Program-made: the position numbers and the translations under genes
The notes under the pieces: generated by a model
Database searches by the model: none
What the model was told of the DNA's origin: nothing
What the model saw: only the letters and a program-made list of their open reading frames with translations
Source: Streptomyces fragilis
GTDB taxonomy: Bacteria > Actinomycetota > Actinomycetes > Streptomycetales > Streptomycetaceae
Reading direction: 5' to 3'
Assembly: GCF_003112515.1 (NCBI RefSeq)
Contig: NZ_BEVZ01000002.1
Span: forward strand, 744,001 to 808,000
DNA: 64,000 nucleotides
Shown: positions 49,034-57,251 of the stretch, piece after piece
How positions within the stretch are numbered: the stretch's first letter is position 1
How the letters are laid out: each line of letters opens with the position of its first letter

Positions 49034-49200
49034 ACGGTTTCACTTCCACCACCGATCGGCTCCGCCCTCCCGCCGCCCCGCGGCGGGCACGCGCCGTCCC
49101 CGCCGCCGGGGCGTCCGGACGCCGGGGTGACGCATCCCACGCCCTCGCCGGGAAGGCCCGGAACGCCTCACCCCGCCGACCTTCCCCCCATCCGGATGTT

Positions 49201-49206
49201 CGATAA
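49201..49206 (+). promoter_or_regulatory. Possible -10 element of the sugar ABC operon
   Basis: GATAAT stands about 97 bases before the lipoprotein start in an otherwise GC-rich region; no good -35 is seen. Tentative. Confidence 0.25.
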
Positions 49207-49302
49207 TGCTGCGTTCGGGTGCGGCCGCCGGTGGCCGGCACCCGGTGCCGTACGACGCGGACGAAGATCCGTGAAAGCCGAGAAGGAAGAAGGTCACGCC
49301 TC

Positions 49303-50307
49303 GTGGGACGGTTTCGGACCTGGGTGGGTATCGCGGTGGCGGGGGCGCTGTGCGTCTCGGTCGCGGGCTGCAGCAGCACCGGCGGCAAGCGCGCCGAGGA
49401 CGCCCGGAAGGCCTCTGCGTCCCAGGGCAAGGCAGCGGTGAACACCCCCGAGTGGACGTTCGCCATGATCACCCACTCGGGTGACGGCGACACCTTCTGG
49501 GACATCGTGCAGAACGGCGCGAAGCAGGCCGCCGTCAAGGACAACATCAACTTCCTCTACTCCCACGACGCCGAGGCGCAGCAGCAGGCCCAGCTGGTGG
49601 ACGCCGCCGTGGACAAGAAGGTCGACGGCATCATCGTCACCCTCGCCAAGCCCGACGCCATGAAGGCCGCCGTCGACCGCGCCGTGAAGGCCGGCATCCC
49701 GGTGATCACGGTCAACTCCGGCTCCGACGTCTCCAAGGACTTCGGCGCCCTCACCCACATCGGCCAGGACGAGACGGTGGCGGGCCGAGCGGTCGGCGAG
49801 GAGCTCAACACCCGCGGACGCAAGAGGGTCCTGTGCGTCCTGCACGAGCAGGGCAACGTCGGTCACGAGCAGCGGTGCGACGGACTGAAGGAGACCTTCG
49901 ACGGCAAGGTCGAGAACCTCTACGTCGAGGGCACCAACATGCCCGACGTCCAGTCCTCCATCGGCGCCAAGCTGCAGGCCGACAAGAAGATCGACGCCAT
50001 CGTCACCCTGGGCGCCCCCTTCGCCGACACCGCGGCGAAGGCGAAGGCCGAGACCGGCAGCGAGGCCGAGATCGACACCTTCGACCTCAACGCCAAGGTG
50101 GCCGCAGGCCTGAAGGACGGCACCCTCGGCTTCGCCGTGGACCAGCAGCCCTACCTGCAGGGCTACCAGGCCGTCGACCTGCTGTGGCTGTACAAGTACA
50201 ACGCCGACGTCCTCGGCGGCGGTCAGCCCGTCCTGACCGGCCCGCAGATCGTCACCAAGGAGCAGGCCGCCGAGCTGGCCGAGTACGCGGAGCGGGGAAC
50301 CCGATGA
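49303..50307 (+). CDS. Sugar ABC transporter substrate-binding lipoprotein
   Basis: A 334-residue periplasmic-binding-type (RbsB/Peripla_BP_4) lipoprotein. It has a signal with lipobox VAGC near residue 18, then [44 protein letters not shown] and [17 protein letters not shown], the usual ribose/polyol-binding fold landmarks. It captures the substrate outside the membrane for the permease and ATPase that follow. GTG 49303 has GAAGAAGG about 10 bases upstream; frames further upstream are not protein-like. It couples to the permease by overlap (ATGA). Confidence 0.92.
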   Translation: MGRFRTWVGIAVAGALCVSVAGCSSTGGKRAEDARKASASQGKAAVNTPEWTFAMITHSGDGDTFWDIVQNGAKQAAVKDNINFLYSHDAEAQQQAQLVDAAVDKKVDGIIVTLAKPDAMKAAVDRAVKAGIPVITVNSGSDVSKDFGALTHIGQDETVAGRAVGEELNTRGRKRVLCVLHEQGNVGHEQRCDGLKETFDGKVENLYVEGTNMPDVQSSIGAKLQADKKIDAIVTLGAPFADTAAKAKAETGSEAEIDTFDLNAKVAAGLKDGTLGFAVDQQPYLQGYQAVDLLWLYKYNADVLGGGQPVLTGPQIVTKEQAAELAEYAERGTR

Positions 50308-51350
50308 GCACCACCACCCCGGCTGCCGCCGCGGTGGACGAACGACTGCTGCGCACCTCGCCGCTGCGGCGGGTGCTCGGCAGGCCCGAGCTGGGCGCCG
50401 TGGTCGGCGCCGTCGCCGTCCTCGTCTTCTTCGCCCTCGCCGCCGACAGCTTCCTGACCGGCGCGGGTCTGAGCACCGTCCTGTACGCCGCGTCCACCAT
50501 CGGCATCATGGCCGTCCCGGTGGCGCTGCTGATGATCGGCGGCGAGTTCGACCTCTCGGCGGGCGTGCTGGTCACCTCGTCGGCGCTGGTCTCGTCGATG
50601 TTCAGCTACCAGACCACCGCCAACGTCTGGGTCGGGGTGGGCGTCTCCCTGCTGGTGACGCTCGCCGTCGGCGCGTTCAACGGCTTCATGCTGACCCGCA
50701 CCAAGCTGCCGAGCTTCATCATCACGCTCGGCACCTACCTGATGCTGATCGGCATGAACCTCGGGTTCACCAAGCTGATCAGCGACACGGTCTCCACCCG
50801 GACCATCGCGGACATGGACGGCTTCTCGCAGGCCAAGGCGGTGTTCGCCTCCACGCTCACCGTCGGCGGGATCAACTTCAAGATCACCATCCTCTGGTGG
50901 CTGCTGCTGATCGCCGTCGCCTCGTGGATCCTGCTGCGCACCCGGGTGGGCAACTGGATCTTCGCGGTCGGCGGCAACGAGACGGCGGCCCGCGCGGTCG
51001 GCGTGCCGGTGGCGGCCACCAAGACCGGTCTGTACATGGGCGTGGCCCTGGCCGCGTGGATCTCCGGCCAGCACCTGCTCTTCAGCTACGACGTCGTCCA
51101 GTCCGGCGAGGGCGTCGGCAACGAGCTGATCTACATCATCGCGGCGGTGATCGGCGGCTGCCTGATCACCGGCGGCTACGGGTCCGCCGTCGGCTCCGCG
51201 GTCGGCGCGCTCATCTTCGGCATGACCAGCAAGGGCATCGTCTTCGCGGAGTGGAACCCGGACTGGTTCAAGTTCTTCCTCGGGGCGATGCTGCTCCTGG
51301 CGACCCTGCTCAACCACTGGGTCCGCAAGCGCGCGGAGGCGACGAAGTGA
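50304..51350 (+). CDS. Sugar ABC transporter permease
   Basis: A 348-residue integral membrane permease of the RbsC/XylH group. About eight to ten hydrophobic helices are visible. The cytoplasmic ATPase-contact loop is [14 protein letters not shown], and the [20 protein letters not shown] segment (the GGxDLSvG signature) identifies the family. It forms the channel for the sugar bound by the upstream lipoprotein. ATG 50304 overlaps that stop, and its own stop overlaps the GTG of the ATPase gene. Confidence 0.93.
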   Translation: MSTTTPAAAAVDERLLRTSPLRRVLGRPELGAVVGAVAVLVFFALAADSFLTGAGLSTVLYAASTIGIMAVPVALLMIGGEFDLSAGVLVTSSALVSSMFSYQTTANVWVGVGVSLLVTLAVGAFNGFMLTRTKLPSFIITLGTYLMLIGMNLGFTKLISDTVSTRTIADMDGFSQAKAVFASTLTVGGINFKITILWWLLLIAVASWILLRTRVGNWIFAVGGNETAARAVGVPVAATKTGLYMGVALAAWISGQHLLFSYDVVQSGEGVGNELIYIIAAVIGGCLITGGYGSAVGSAVGALIFGMTSKGIVFAEWNPDWFKFFLGAMLLLATLLNHWVRKRAEATK

Positions 51351-52225
51351 CCACGGCCACCGAACCGACCGCCGAGTGGACCCCCGGGGCGGCCCCCCTG
51401 GTCGAGCTGGAGGGGGTCAGCAAGTACTACGGCAACGTGCGCGCCCTGGAGGGCGTGTCCCTCCAGGCCCGGGCGGGCGAGATCACCTGCGTGCTGGGCG
51501 ACAACGGCGCGGGCAAGTCCACCCTCATCAAGATCATCTCCGGGCTGCACGGCCACGACGCCGGGTCCTTCCGGATCGCGGGCGAGGAGACCCGGCTCGC
51601 CGGCCCGCGGGAGGCCCTGGACCGCGGGATCGCCACCGTCTACCAGGACCTGGCGGTCGTCCCGCTGATGCCGGTCTGGCGGAACTTCTTCCTCGGCTCC
51701 GAGCCCGTCAAGGGGCGCGGCCCCTTCCGGCGCATGGACGTCGACCTCATGCGCCGCACGGCCCGCGCCGAACTGCTGCGCATGGGCATCGACCTGCGGG
51801 ACGTCGACCAGCCCATCGGCACCCTCTCCGGCGGCGAGCGCCAGTGCGTGGCCATCGCCCGCGCGGTGTACTTCGGCGCCAAGGTCCTGGTGCTCGACGA
51901 GCCGACCGCGGCGCTGGGCGTCAAGCAGTCGGGTGTGGTCCTGAAATACGTGGCGGCCGCCAGGGACGCCGGGCTGGCTGTTGTGTTCATCACCCACAAC
52001 CCGCATCACGCCCACCTGGTCGGCGACCGCTTCGTGCTGCTCAAGCGCGGCACCATGGCGGGCCACCACACCCGCGACCGGATCACCCTCGACGAGCTGA
52101 CCCGGCAGATGGCCGGCGGCGACGAGCTGGAGGACCTGCGGCACGAGTTGGAGCGTGCGGAGCCGCCCGCTCCGGGCGGCCCGCAGGCCGTGGAGGGGGA
52201 GGACGAGGAGCGCCCGCGGCCGTGA
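51347..52225 (+). CDS. Sugar ABC transporter ATP-binding protein (single nucleotide-binding domain)
   Basis: A 292-residue ATPase with Walker [11 protein letters not shown]-loop [13 protein letters not shown], signature LSGGERQ, Walker [12 protein letters not shown] and the H-loop His in [10 protein letters not shown]. Ribose-type systems (RbsA) normally carry two fused nucleotide-binding domains (about 500 residues); this one has a single domain, as in FrcA-type fructose importers. The acidic C-terminal tail is low complexity. GTG 51347 overlaps the permease stop. A hairpin follows the stop. Confidence 0.93.
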   Translation: MTTATEPTAEWTPGAAPLVELEGVSKYYGNVRALEGVSLQARAGEITCVLGDNGAGKSTLIKIISGLHGHDAGSFRIAGEETRLAGPREALDRGIATVYQDLAVVPLMPVWRNFFLGSEPVKGRGPFRRMDVDLMRRTARAELLRMGIDLRDVDQPIGTLSGGERQCVAIARAVYFGAKVLVLDEPTAALGVKQSGVVLKYVAAARDAGLAVVFITHNPHHAHLVGDRFVLLKRGTMAGHHTRDRITLDELTRQMAGGDELEDLRHELERAEPPAPGGPQAVEGEDEERPRP

Positions 52226-52245
52226 CCGGAGCGACAGGGCGGACG

Positions 52246-52280
52246 GGGCGTCCCGGGCCGCCGGGGCGGGCGGGACGCCC
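52246..52280 (+). terminator. Hairpin terminator after the sugar ABC operon
   Basis: GGGCGTCCCG (52246-52255) and CGGGACGCCC (52271-52280) form a perfect 10-bp stem with a 15-base loop, about 20 bases after the ATPase stop. Confidence 0.65.
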
Positions 52281-52346
52281 GGGGCGGACGGGCCGGGTGG
52301 GGCGGCGCCATGCGGCGGCTCCCCGGATTGAGGCAGAATCGGCGCG

Positions 52347-53525
52347 ATGAGCACCTACCGCGACCTCGCACTGCCCCGGGCGCTGAACCCGGCCAGGGCG
52401 GCCGGAGCCCCCATCGGCTCGCGCCGTACCCCCGTCCTCAGGACGGTCGGCTCCCGGGAACGCCGTTCGCACCTGTCGGCGCCCCGCGTGCCCACGGTCG
52501 GCATCGACATCGGCGGTACGAAGGTGATGGCCGGCGTCGTCGACGCCGACGGCAACATCCTGGAGAAGCTCCGGGCCGAGACCCCGGACAAGTCCAAGAG
52601 CCCCAAGGTCGTCGAGGACACCATCACCGAGCTGGTCCTGGACCTCTCCGACCGGCACGACGTGCACGCCGTGGGGATCGGCGCGGCCGGCTGGATCGAC
52701 GCCGACCTCAACCGGGTGCTCTTCGCCCCGCACCTGTCCTGGCGCAACGAGCCGCTGCGCGACCGGCTGGCCGAGCGCCTGTCGGTGCCGGTGCTGGTGG
52801 ACAACGACGCCAACGCCGCGGCCTGGGCGGAGTGGCGCTTCGGGGCCGGCAAGGGCGAGGACCACCTCGTCATGATCACGCTGGGCACCGGCATCGGCGG
52901 CGCCATCCTCGAGGAGGGCCGCGTCAAGCGCGGCAAGTTCGGCGTGGCCGGGGAGTTCGGCCACATGCAGGTGGTCCCCGGCGGGCACCGCTGCCCGTGC
53001 GGCAACCGCGGCTGCTGGGAGCAGTACAGCTCGGGCAACGCCCTGGTCCGCGAGGCCCGGGAGCTGGCCGCGGCCGACTCCCCGGTGGCCTTCGGCGTCC
53101 TCGAGCACGTCAAGGGCGACATCTCCGCGATCACCGGCCCGATGATCACCGAGCTGGCCCGCGAGGGCGACGCCATGTGCGTCGAGCTGCTCCAGGACAT
53201 CGGGCAGTGGCTCGGCGTCGGCATCGCCAACCTGGCGGCAGCCCTGGACCCGTCCTGCTTCGTGATCGGCGGTGGCGTCTCGGCCGCCGACGACCTGCTG
53301 ATCGGCCCCGCCCGCGACGCCTTCCGCCGCCAGCTCACCGGCCGCGGCTACCGGCCCGAGGCCCGCATCGCCCGCGCCCAGCTCGGCCCCGAGGCGGGGA
53401 TGGTGGGCGCCGCCGACCTGTCCCGCCTGGTCGCCCGCCGCTTCCGCCGGGCCAAGCGGCGCCGCACCGAGCGCTACGAGCGGGTCCCCGACGCGGCCGC
53501 CCGCACCTCCGGGGACGGCCTGTGA
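52347..53525 (+). CDS. ROK family glucokinase-like sugar kinase
   Basis: A 392-residue ROK protein. After a basic leader of about 48 residues it has the phosphate loop GIDIGGTKVMAG, the catalytic VDNDANAAAWAEW, ITLGTGIGGAILEEG, and the zinc site (CPCGNRGCWE). There is no N-terminal helix-turn-helix, so it is a kinase, not a repressor. It phosphorylates glucose or a related sugar entering by the adjacent ABC importer. S. coelicolor has an equivalent ROK glucokinase after a sugar ABC operon. ATG 52347; the stop overlaps the next GTG. Confidence 0.9.
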   Translation: MSTYRDLALPRALNPARAAGAPIGSRRTPVLRTVGSRERRSHLSAPRVPTVGIDIGGTKVMAGVVDADGNILEKLRAETPDKSKSPKVVEDTITELVLDLSDRHDVHAVGIGAAGWIDADLNRVLFAPHLSWRNEPLRDRLAERLSVPVLVDNDANAAAWAEWRFGAGKGEDHLVMITLGTGIGGAILEEGRVKRGKFGVAGEFGHMQVVPGGHRCPCGNRGCWEQYSSGNALVREARELAAADSPVAFGVLEHVKGDISAITGPMITELAREGDAMCVELLQDIGQWLGVGIANLAAALDPSCFVIGGGVSAADDLLIGPARDAFRRQLTGRGYRPEARIARAQLGPEAGMVGAADLSRLVARRFRRAKRRRTERYERVPDAAARTSGDGL

Positions 53526-54142
53526 CCGACGCCCGGCCCCCACAGCTCGGCGGTGACGTCGAGCCGTCCCGCCCGGACGCGCCCCAGGACCCGCTGCTGC
53601 TGGCCGGCGACGACCCGCAGGCCCGCCGCCGGGTGATCCGGCGCCGCGCCCTGACGCTGCTGACCATCGTGCTGCTGATCGGCATCCCGGCCGGCTACCT
53701 GGTGATCTCCGGCGCCCAGAGCCGGGACAGCGGCAAGGACAAGGAGGCGCGGTATTCCGCCACCGGCCTCACCTGGGGCTGGCCCTCCAAGGTGCAGCGC
53801 CGCATCTACCAGGTGCCCATCCCGCACCCGGCGGAGCTGGTCGCCCAGTACGAGACCAACAACTGGCGGACCAGCCGGCTGCACGTCCAGTTCCTGACCA
53901 CCGACGCCGGGCTGGACACCTTCCTGCGGTCCATGGGCGTCACCCGGGAGGACCTGGTGAAGGACAGGATCACCGTCAGCGACCGCGACCGGCGGACCGC
54001 GGGGTGGGAGTTCCGCGGGCCCGGCCCCTGGTACGGCCTGACCCATGCCCAGGAGGATCCGCTCCCCACCCAGAACGTGGTCGTCAACATGTCGGATCCG
54101 GCTAACCCGATGGTGTACGTGGTGTCCCGCACGACGCCGTGA
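53522..54142 (+). CDS. Membrane-anchored hypothetical protein coupled to the ROK kinase
   Basis: A 206-residue protein. It has a Pro-rich cytoplasmic N-terminus (about 38 residues), basic RRRVIRRR, then one membrane helix (ALTLLTIVLLIGIPAGYLVI) and an extracytoplasmic domain of about 140 residues (GWPSKVQRRIYQVPIPHPAELVAQYETNNWRTSRLHVQFLTT), ending NPMVYVVSRTTP. It shows no known enzyme motif. GTG 53522 overlaps the kinase stop. A hairpin follows about 40 bases after its stop. A structural or sensory role beside sugar uptake is an inference. Confidence 0.75.
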   Translation: MTDARPPQLGGDVEPSRPDAPQDPLLLAGDDPQARRRVIRRRALTLLTIVLLIGIPAGYLVISGAQSRDSGKDKEARYSATGLTWGWPSKVQRRIYQVPIPHPAELVAQYETNNWRTSRLHVQFLTTDAGLDTFLRSMGVTREDLVKDRITVSDRDRRTAGWEFRGPGPWYGLTHAQEDPLPTQNVVVNMSDPANPMVYVVSRTTP

Positions 54143-54183
54143 CCTGCGGATACAACGGGGAGGGAGGGTCGTTCGCCGCCCGA

Positions 54184-54207
54184 CGGAGGGCGGTGGACGG
54201 CCCTCCG
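54184..54207 (+). terminator. Hairpin terminator after the ROK operon
   Basis: CGGAGGGC (54184-54191) and GCCCTCCG (54200-54207) form a perfect 8-bp stem with an 8-base loop, about 40 bases after the last stop. Confidence 0.55.
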
Positions 54208-54320
54208 CCCGTGTCCGGGAGACGCGGCGCGCGCCGGTTGTCAGAACCCGAACGTAGAGTCGAAAACAGTGGGCGAACGACCCCGGAGTCCGGGGCGCGG
54301 AAGAGGAGGAGGGCAGAGGC

Positions 54321-57251
54321 ATGCACGGCACCGGCGGCACCACCGCGGCACTCGCGCGCCTGGCCGCGGTCTTCCTCCCCGCTCCCCTTCCCCGCGAGGG
54401 ACGCGTCGCCTTCTGGGACCCGGCCGGCGGCCCGCCGCCCGACGGCGCGCGTACCACGGAGCTCACCGTGGTCCGGGCCCACGGCGCGGGAGTCCGCCGC
54501 CGCACCGTCCCGGCCGTCGTCCTCCCCGTCGTCGCGGCCCTGCCGCTGCTGGTCCGCGCGCGGCAGGACGCCGGGGCCCATCCCGCCACCGCCTGCTGGG
54601 GCGCCGCCGCGCTGCACGCCCTGGCACTGGTCGCCCGGGGTCGCCTGCTGCCCGGCCTCACCCCCGAGGGGTACGACGCCTGGCGCGCGGGCCCGCTGGA
54701 GCCCGAGGACGCCGCCCACCTGAGGGCGGTCGCCGCCGCCCTCCCGCCCGAGGGTCACGCCGTCCCGCTGCCCGGCCCCGCCCCGCTGCGGCTGCCCGGC
54801 CCCGAGGCGCTGGTGCGCGCCTTCGTCGACGCGGTGGCCGACGCCCTGCCCCGCACCCCCGCGGCCCCCTACGCCGTCGGCGGCCCCTTCGCCGCGCCCG
54901 AGGCACAGCACCTGCCCGGGGCCCACGCATGGGCGGCCGAGGTCGCGTCCGGGATGGACGCCGGGGTGCGCATCTCCCTGCGCCTCGACCTCTCCGCCTT
55001 CAGCCTCTTCGACAGCGGCGACTCCGACAGCCGCGACGCCGACGGCGGGGCCACCGGCCCGGCCGGTGAGGGCCGGGAGGTCGGTGCGGTCACCCGCCGC
55101 GCCGGCGCCGCCGTCGTCCAGGTGCACAGCCTGGCCGACCCCACGCTGATGGTCGACGCCGCCGCGCTCTGGGCGGGCGAGGCCCCCGACGCCTTCGGCC
55201 CCCGGGCGCGCGTCGACGCCGCGCTCGCGATCCGCCGCGCCGCCCGCGTCTGGCCGCCGCTGGAACGCCTCACCGAGCAGCACGTCCCCGACGTGATGGC
55301 CCTGGGCGAGGAGGAGGTCGCCGACCTGCTGGGCGCGGCCGCCTCCCGGCTGGCCGCCGCCGGGGTCACCGTGCACTGGCCCCGGGACCTCGCCCAGGAC
55401 CTGGCGGCCACCGCCGTGGTCCGCCCCGCCCCGGGCTCCGCCACCGACGGCACCGGGTTCTTCGAGAGCGAGGACCTGCTCCGCTTCGAATGGCAGCTCG
55501 CCCTCGGCGGCGAACCCCTCACCGAGGCCGAGATGGACACCCTGGCCGAGGCTCACCGGCCCGTCGTCCGCCTCCGCGACCGGTGGGTGGTCGTCGACCC
55601 GGCGTTGGTCCGCAAGGCCCGCAAGCGCGACCTCGGCCTGCTCGACCCGGTCGACGCGCTCGCCGTGGCGCTCACCGGCTCCGCCGAGGTCGACGGCGAG
55701 ACGGTCGAAGCGGTGCCGGCCGGCGCCCTCGCCGCCCTCCGGGACCGCCTGGTGGCGGGCCCGCAGCCCGCGCCCCCGCCTCCCGGCCTCGACGCGGAGC
55801 TGCGCGACTACCAGCTGCGCGGCCTCGCCTGGCTGGACCTGATGACCTCGCTCGGCCTCGGCGGCTGCCTCGCCGACGACATGGGCCTGGGCAAGACGAT
55901 CACCCTGATCGCGCTGCACCTGCGGCGCGCCGAGCGCGACCGGGCCGGCCGTGACGGGGCCGGGGGCGACGGGGGCGGGAGTGACGGGGGCGGGCGGCCC
56001 ACGCTGGTGGTCTGCCCCGCCTCCCTGCTCGGCAACTGGCAGCGCGAGATCCGCCGGTTCGCCCCCGGCGTGCCCGTCCGCCGCTTCCACGGCGCGGGGC
56101 GCACCCTCGCCGGCCTCGACGGCGGCTTCGTCCTCACCACGTACGGCACCATGCGCACCGCCGCCAAGGAACTCGCCGAGGCGGAGTGGGGGATGGTCGT
56201 CGCGGACGAGGCGCAGCACATCAAGAACCCGTACTCGGCGACCGCCCGCGCCCTGCGCACCATCCCCACGCCCGCGCGGGTGGCGCTCACCGGAACCCCC
56301 GTCGAGAACAACCTCTCCGAGCTGTGGGCCCTGCTTGACTGGACCACCCCCGGCCTGCTGGGGCCCCTGAAGTCCTTCCGCGCCCGGCACGCCCGCGCGG
56401 TGGAGGGTGGCGAGGACCCGGACGCCGCGGAGCGGCTCGCCCGCCTGGTCCGACCCTTCCTGCTGCGCCGCCGCAAGTCCGATCCCGGCATCGTGCCGGA
56501 ACTGCCGCCGAAGACCGAGACGGACCGCCCGGTTCCGCTCACCCGCGAGCAGGCGTCGCTCTACGAGGCGGTGGTCCGCGAGTCCATGCTGGTCATCGAG
56601 GGCAGCGAGGGGATCGCCCGCCGCGGCCTGGTGCTCAAACTGCTGACCTCGCTCAAGCAGATCTGCGACCACCCCGCGCTCTACCTCAAGGAGGGCGTCT
56701 CGCCGGACCGGGCCCGGGCCGACCGCTCCGGCAAGCTCACCCTCCTCGACGAACTGCTGGACACGGTCCTCGCCGAGGACGGCTCGATGCTGGTCTTCAC
56801 CCAGTACGTCGGCATGGCCCGGCTGATCACGGCCCACCTCACCGCCCGGTCCGTCCCCGCCGAGATGCTCCACGGCGGCACCCCCGTTCCCGAGCGGGAG
56901 CGGATGGTCGACCGCTTCCAGGAGGGCGCCACGCCCGTCCTGCTGCTCTCCCTCAAGGCGGCCGGCACCGGTCTCAACCTCACCCGCGCAGGGCACGTGG
57001 TGCACTTCGACCGGTGGTGGAACCCGGCGGTGGAGGAGCAGGCCACCGACCGTGCGTACCGCATCGGGCAGACCCAGCCGGTGCAGGTGCACCGGTTGAT
57101 CACCGAGGGCACGGTGGAGGACCGCATCGCCGAGATGCTCGAGGCGAAGCGGGCGCTGGCGGACGCGATCCTCGGCTCCGGTGAGGCAGCGCTGACCGAG
57201 CTCACCGACCGTGAGCTCACCGACCTCGTCTCCCTCCGGAGGCCGGCATGA
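54321..57251 (+). CDS. SNF2-related DEAD/DEAH-type ATPase
   Basis: A 976-residue Swi2/Snf2 ATPase. The N-terminal about 480 residues are the bacterial SNF2-associated region. The motor has motif I DDMGLGKTITL (about 520), motif II DEAQHIKN (about 631), LTGTPVENN, then the second RecA domain with MLVFTQYVGMA, LSLKAAGTGLNL and ATDRAYRIGQTQPVQVHRLI. Such proteins remodel protein-DNA complexes or translocate on DNA. ATG 54321 has GGAAGAGGAGGAGGG upstream. Its stop overlaps the ATG of the SWIM protein, so the two almost certainly form one complex or pathway. Confidence 0.92.
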   Translation: MHGTGGTTAALARLAAVFLPAPLPREGRVAFWDPAGGPPPDGARTTELTVVRAHGAGVRRRTVPAVVLPVVAALPLLVRARQDAGAHPATACWGAAALHALALVARGRLLPGLTPEGYDAWRAGPLEPEDAAHLRAVAAALPPEGHAVPLPGPAPLRLPGPEALVRAFVDAVADALPRTPAAPYAVGGPFAAPEAQHLPGAHAWAAEVASGMDAGVRISLRLDLSAFSLFDSGDSDSRDADGGATGPAGEGREVGAVTRRAGAAVVQVHSLADPTLMVDAAALWAGEAPDAFGPRARVDAALAIRRAARVWPPLERLTEQHVPDVMALGEEEVADLLGAAASRLAAAGVTVHWPRDLAQDLAATAVVRPAPGSATDGTGFFESEDLLRFEWQLALGGEPLTEAEMDTLAEAHRPVVRLRDRWVVVDPALVRKARKRDLGLLDPVDALAVALTGSAEVDGETVEAVPAGALAALRDRLVAGPQPAPPPPGLDAELRDYQLRGLAWLDLMTSLGLGGCLADDMGLGKTITLIALHLRRAERDRAGRDGAGGDGGGSDGGGRPTLVVCPASLLGNWQREIRRFAPGVPVRRFHGAGRTLAGLDGGFVLTTYGTMRTAAKELAEAEWGMVVADEAQHIKNPYSATARALRTIPTPARVALTGTPVENNLSELWALLDWTTPGLLGPLKSFRARHARAVEGGEDPDAAERLARLVRPFLLRRRKSDPGIVPELPPKTETDRPVPLTREQASLYEAVVRESMLVIEGSEGIARRGLVLKLLTSLKQICDHPALYLKEGVSPDRARADRSGKLTLLDELLDTVLAEDGSMLVFTQYVGMARLITAHLTARSVPAEMLHGGTPVPERERMVDRFQEGATPVLLLSLKAAGTGLNLTRAGHVVHFDRWWNPAVEEQATDRAYRIGQTQPVQVHRLITEGTVEDRIAEMLEAKRALADAILGSGEAALTELTDRELTDLVSLRRPA

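Noticed and set aside
52347..53525. ROK transcriptional repressor
   Set aside because: The N-terminus is a short basic leader without a helix-turn-helix, and the zinc and catalytic kinase motifs are intact.
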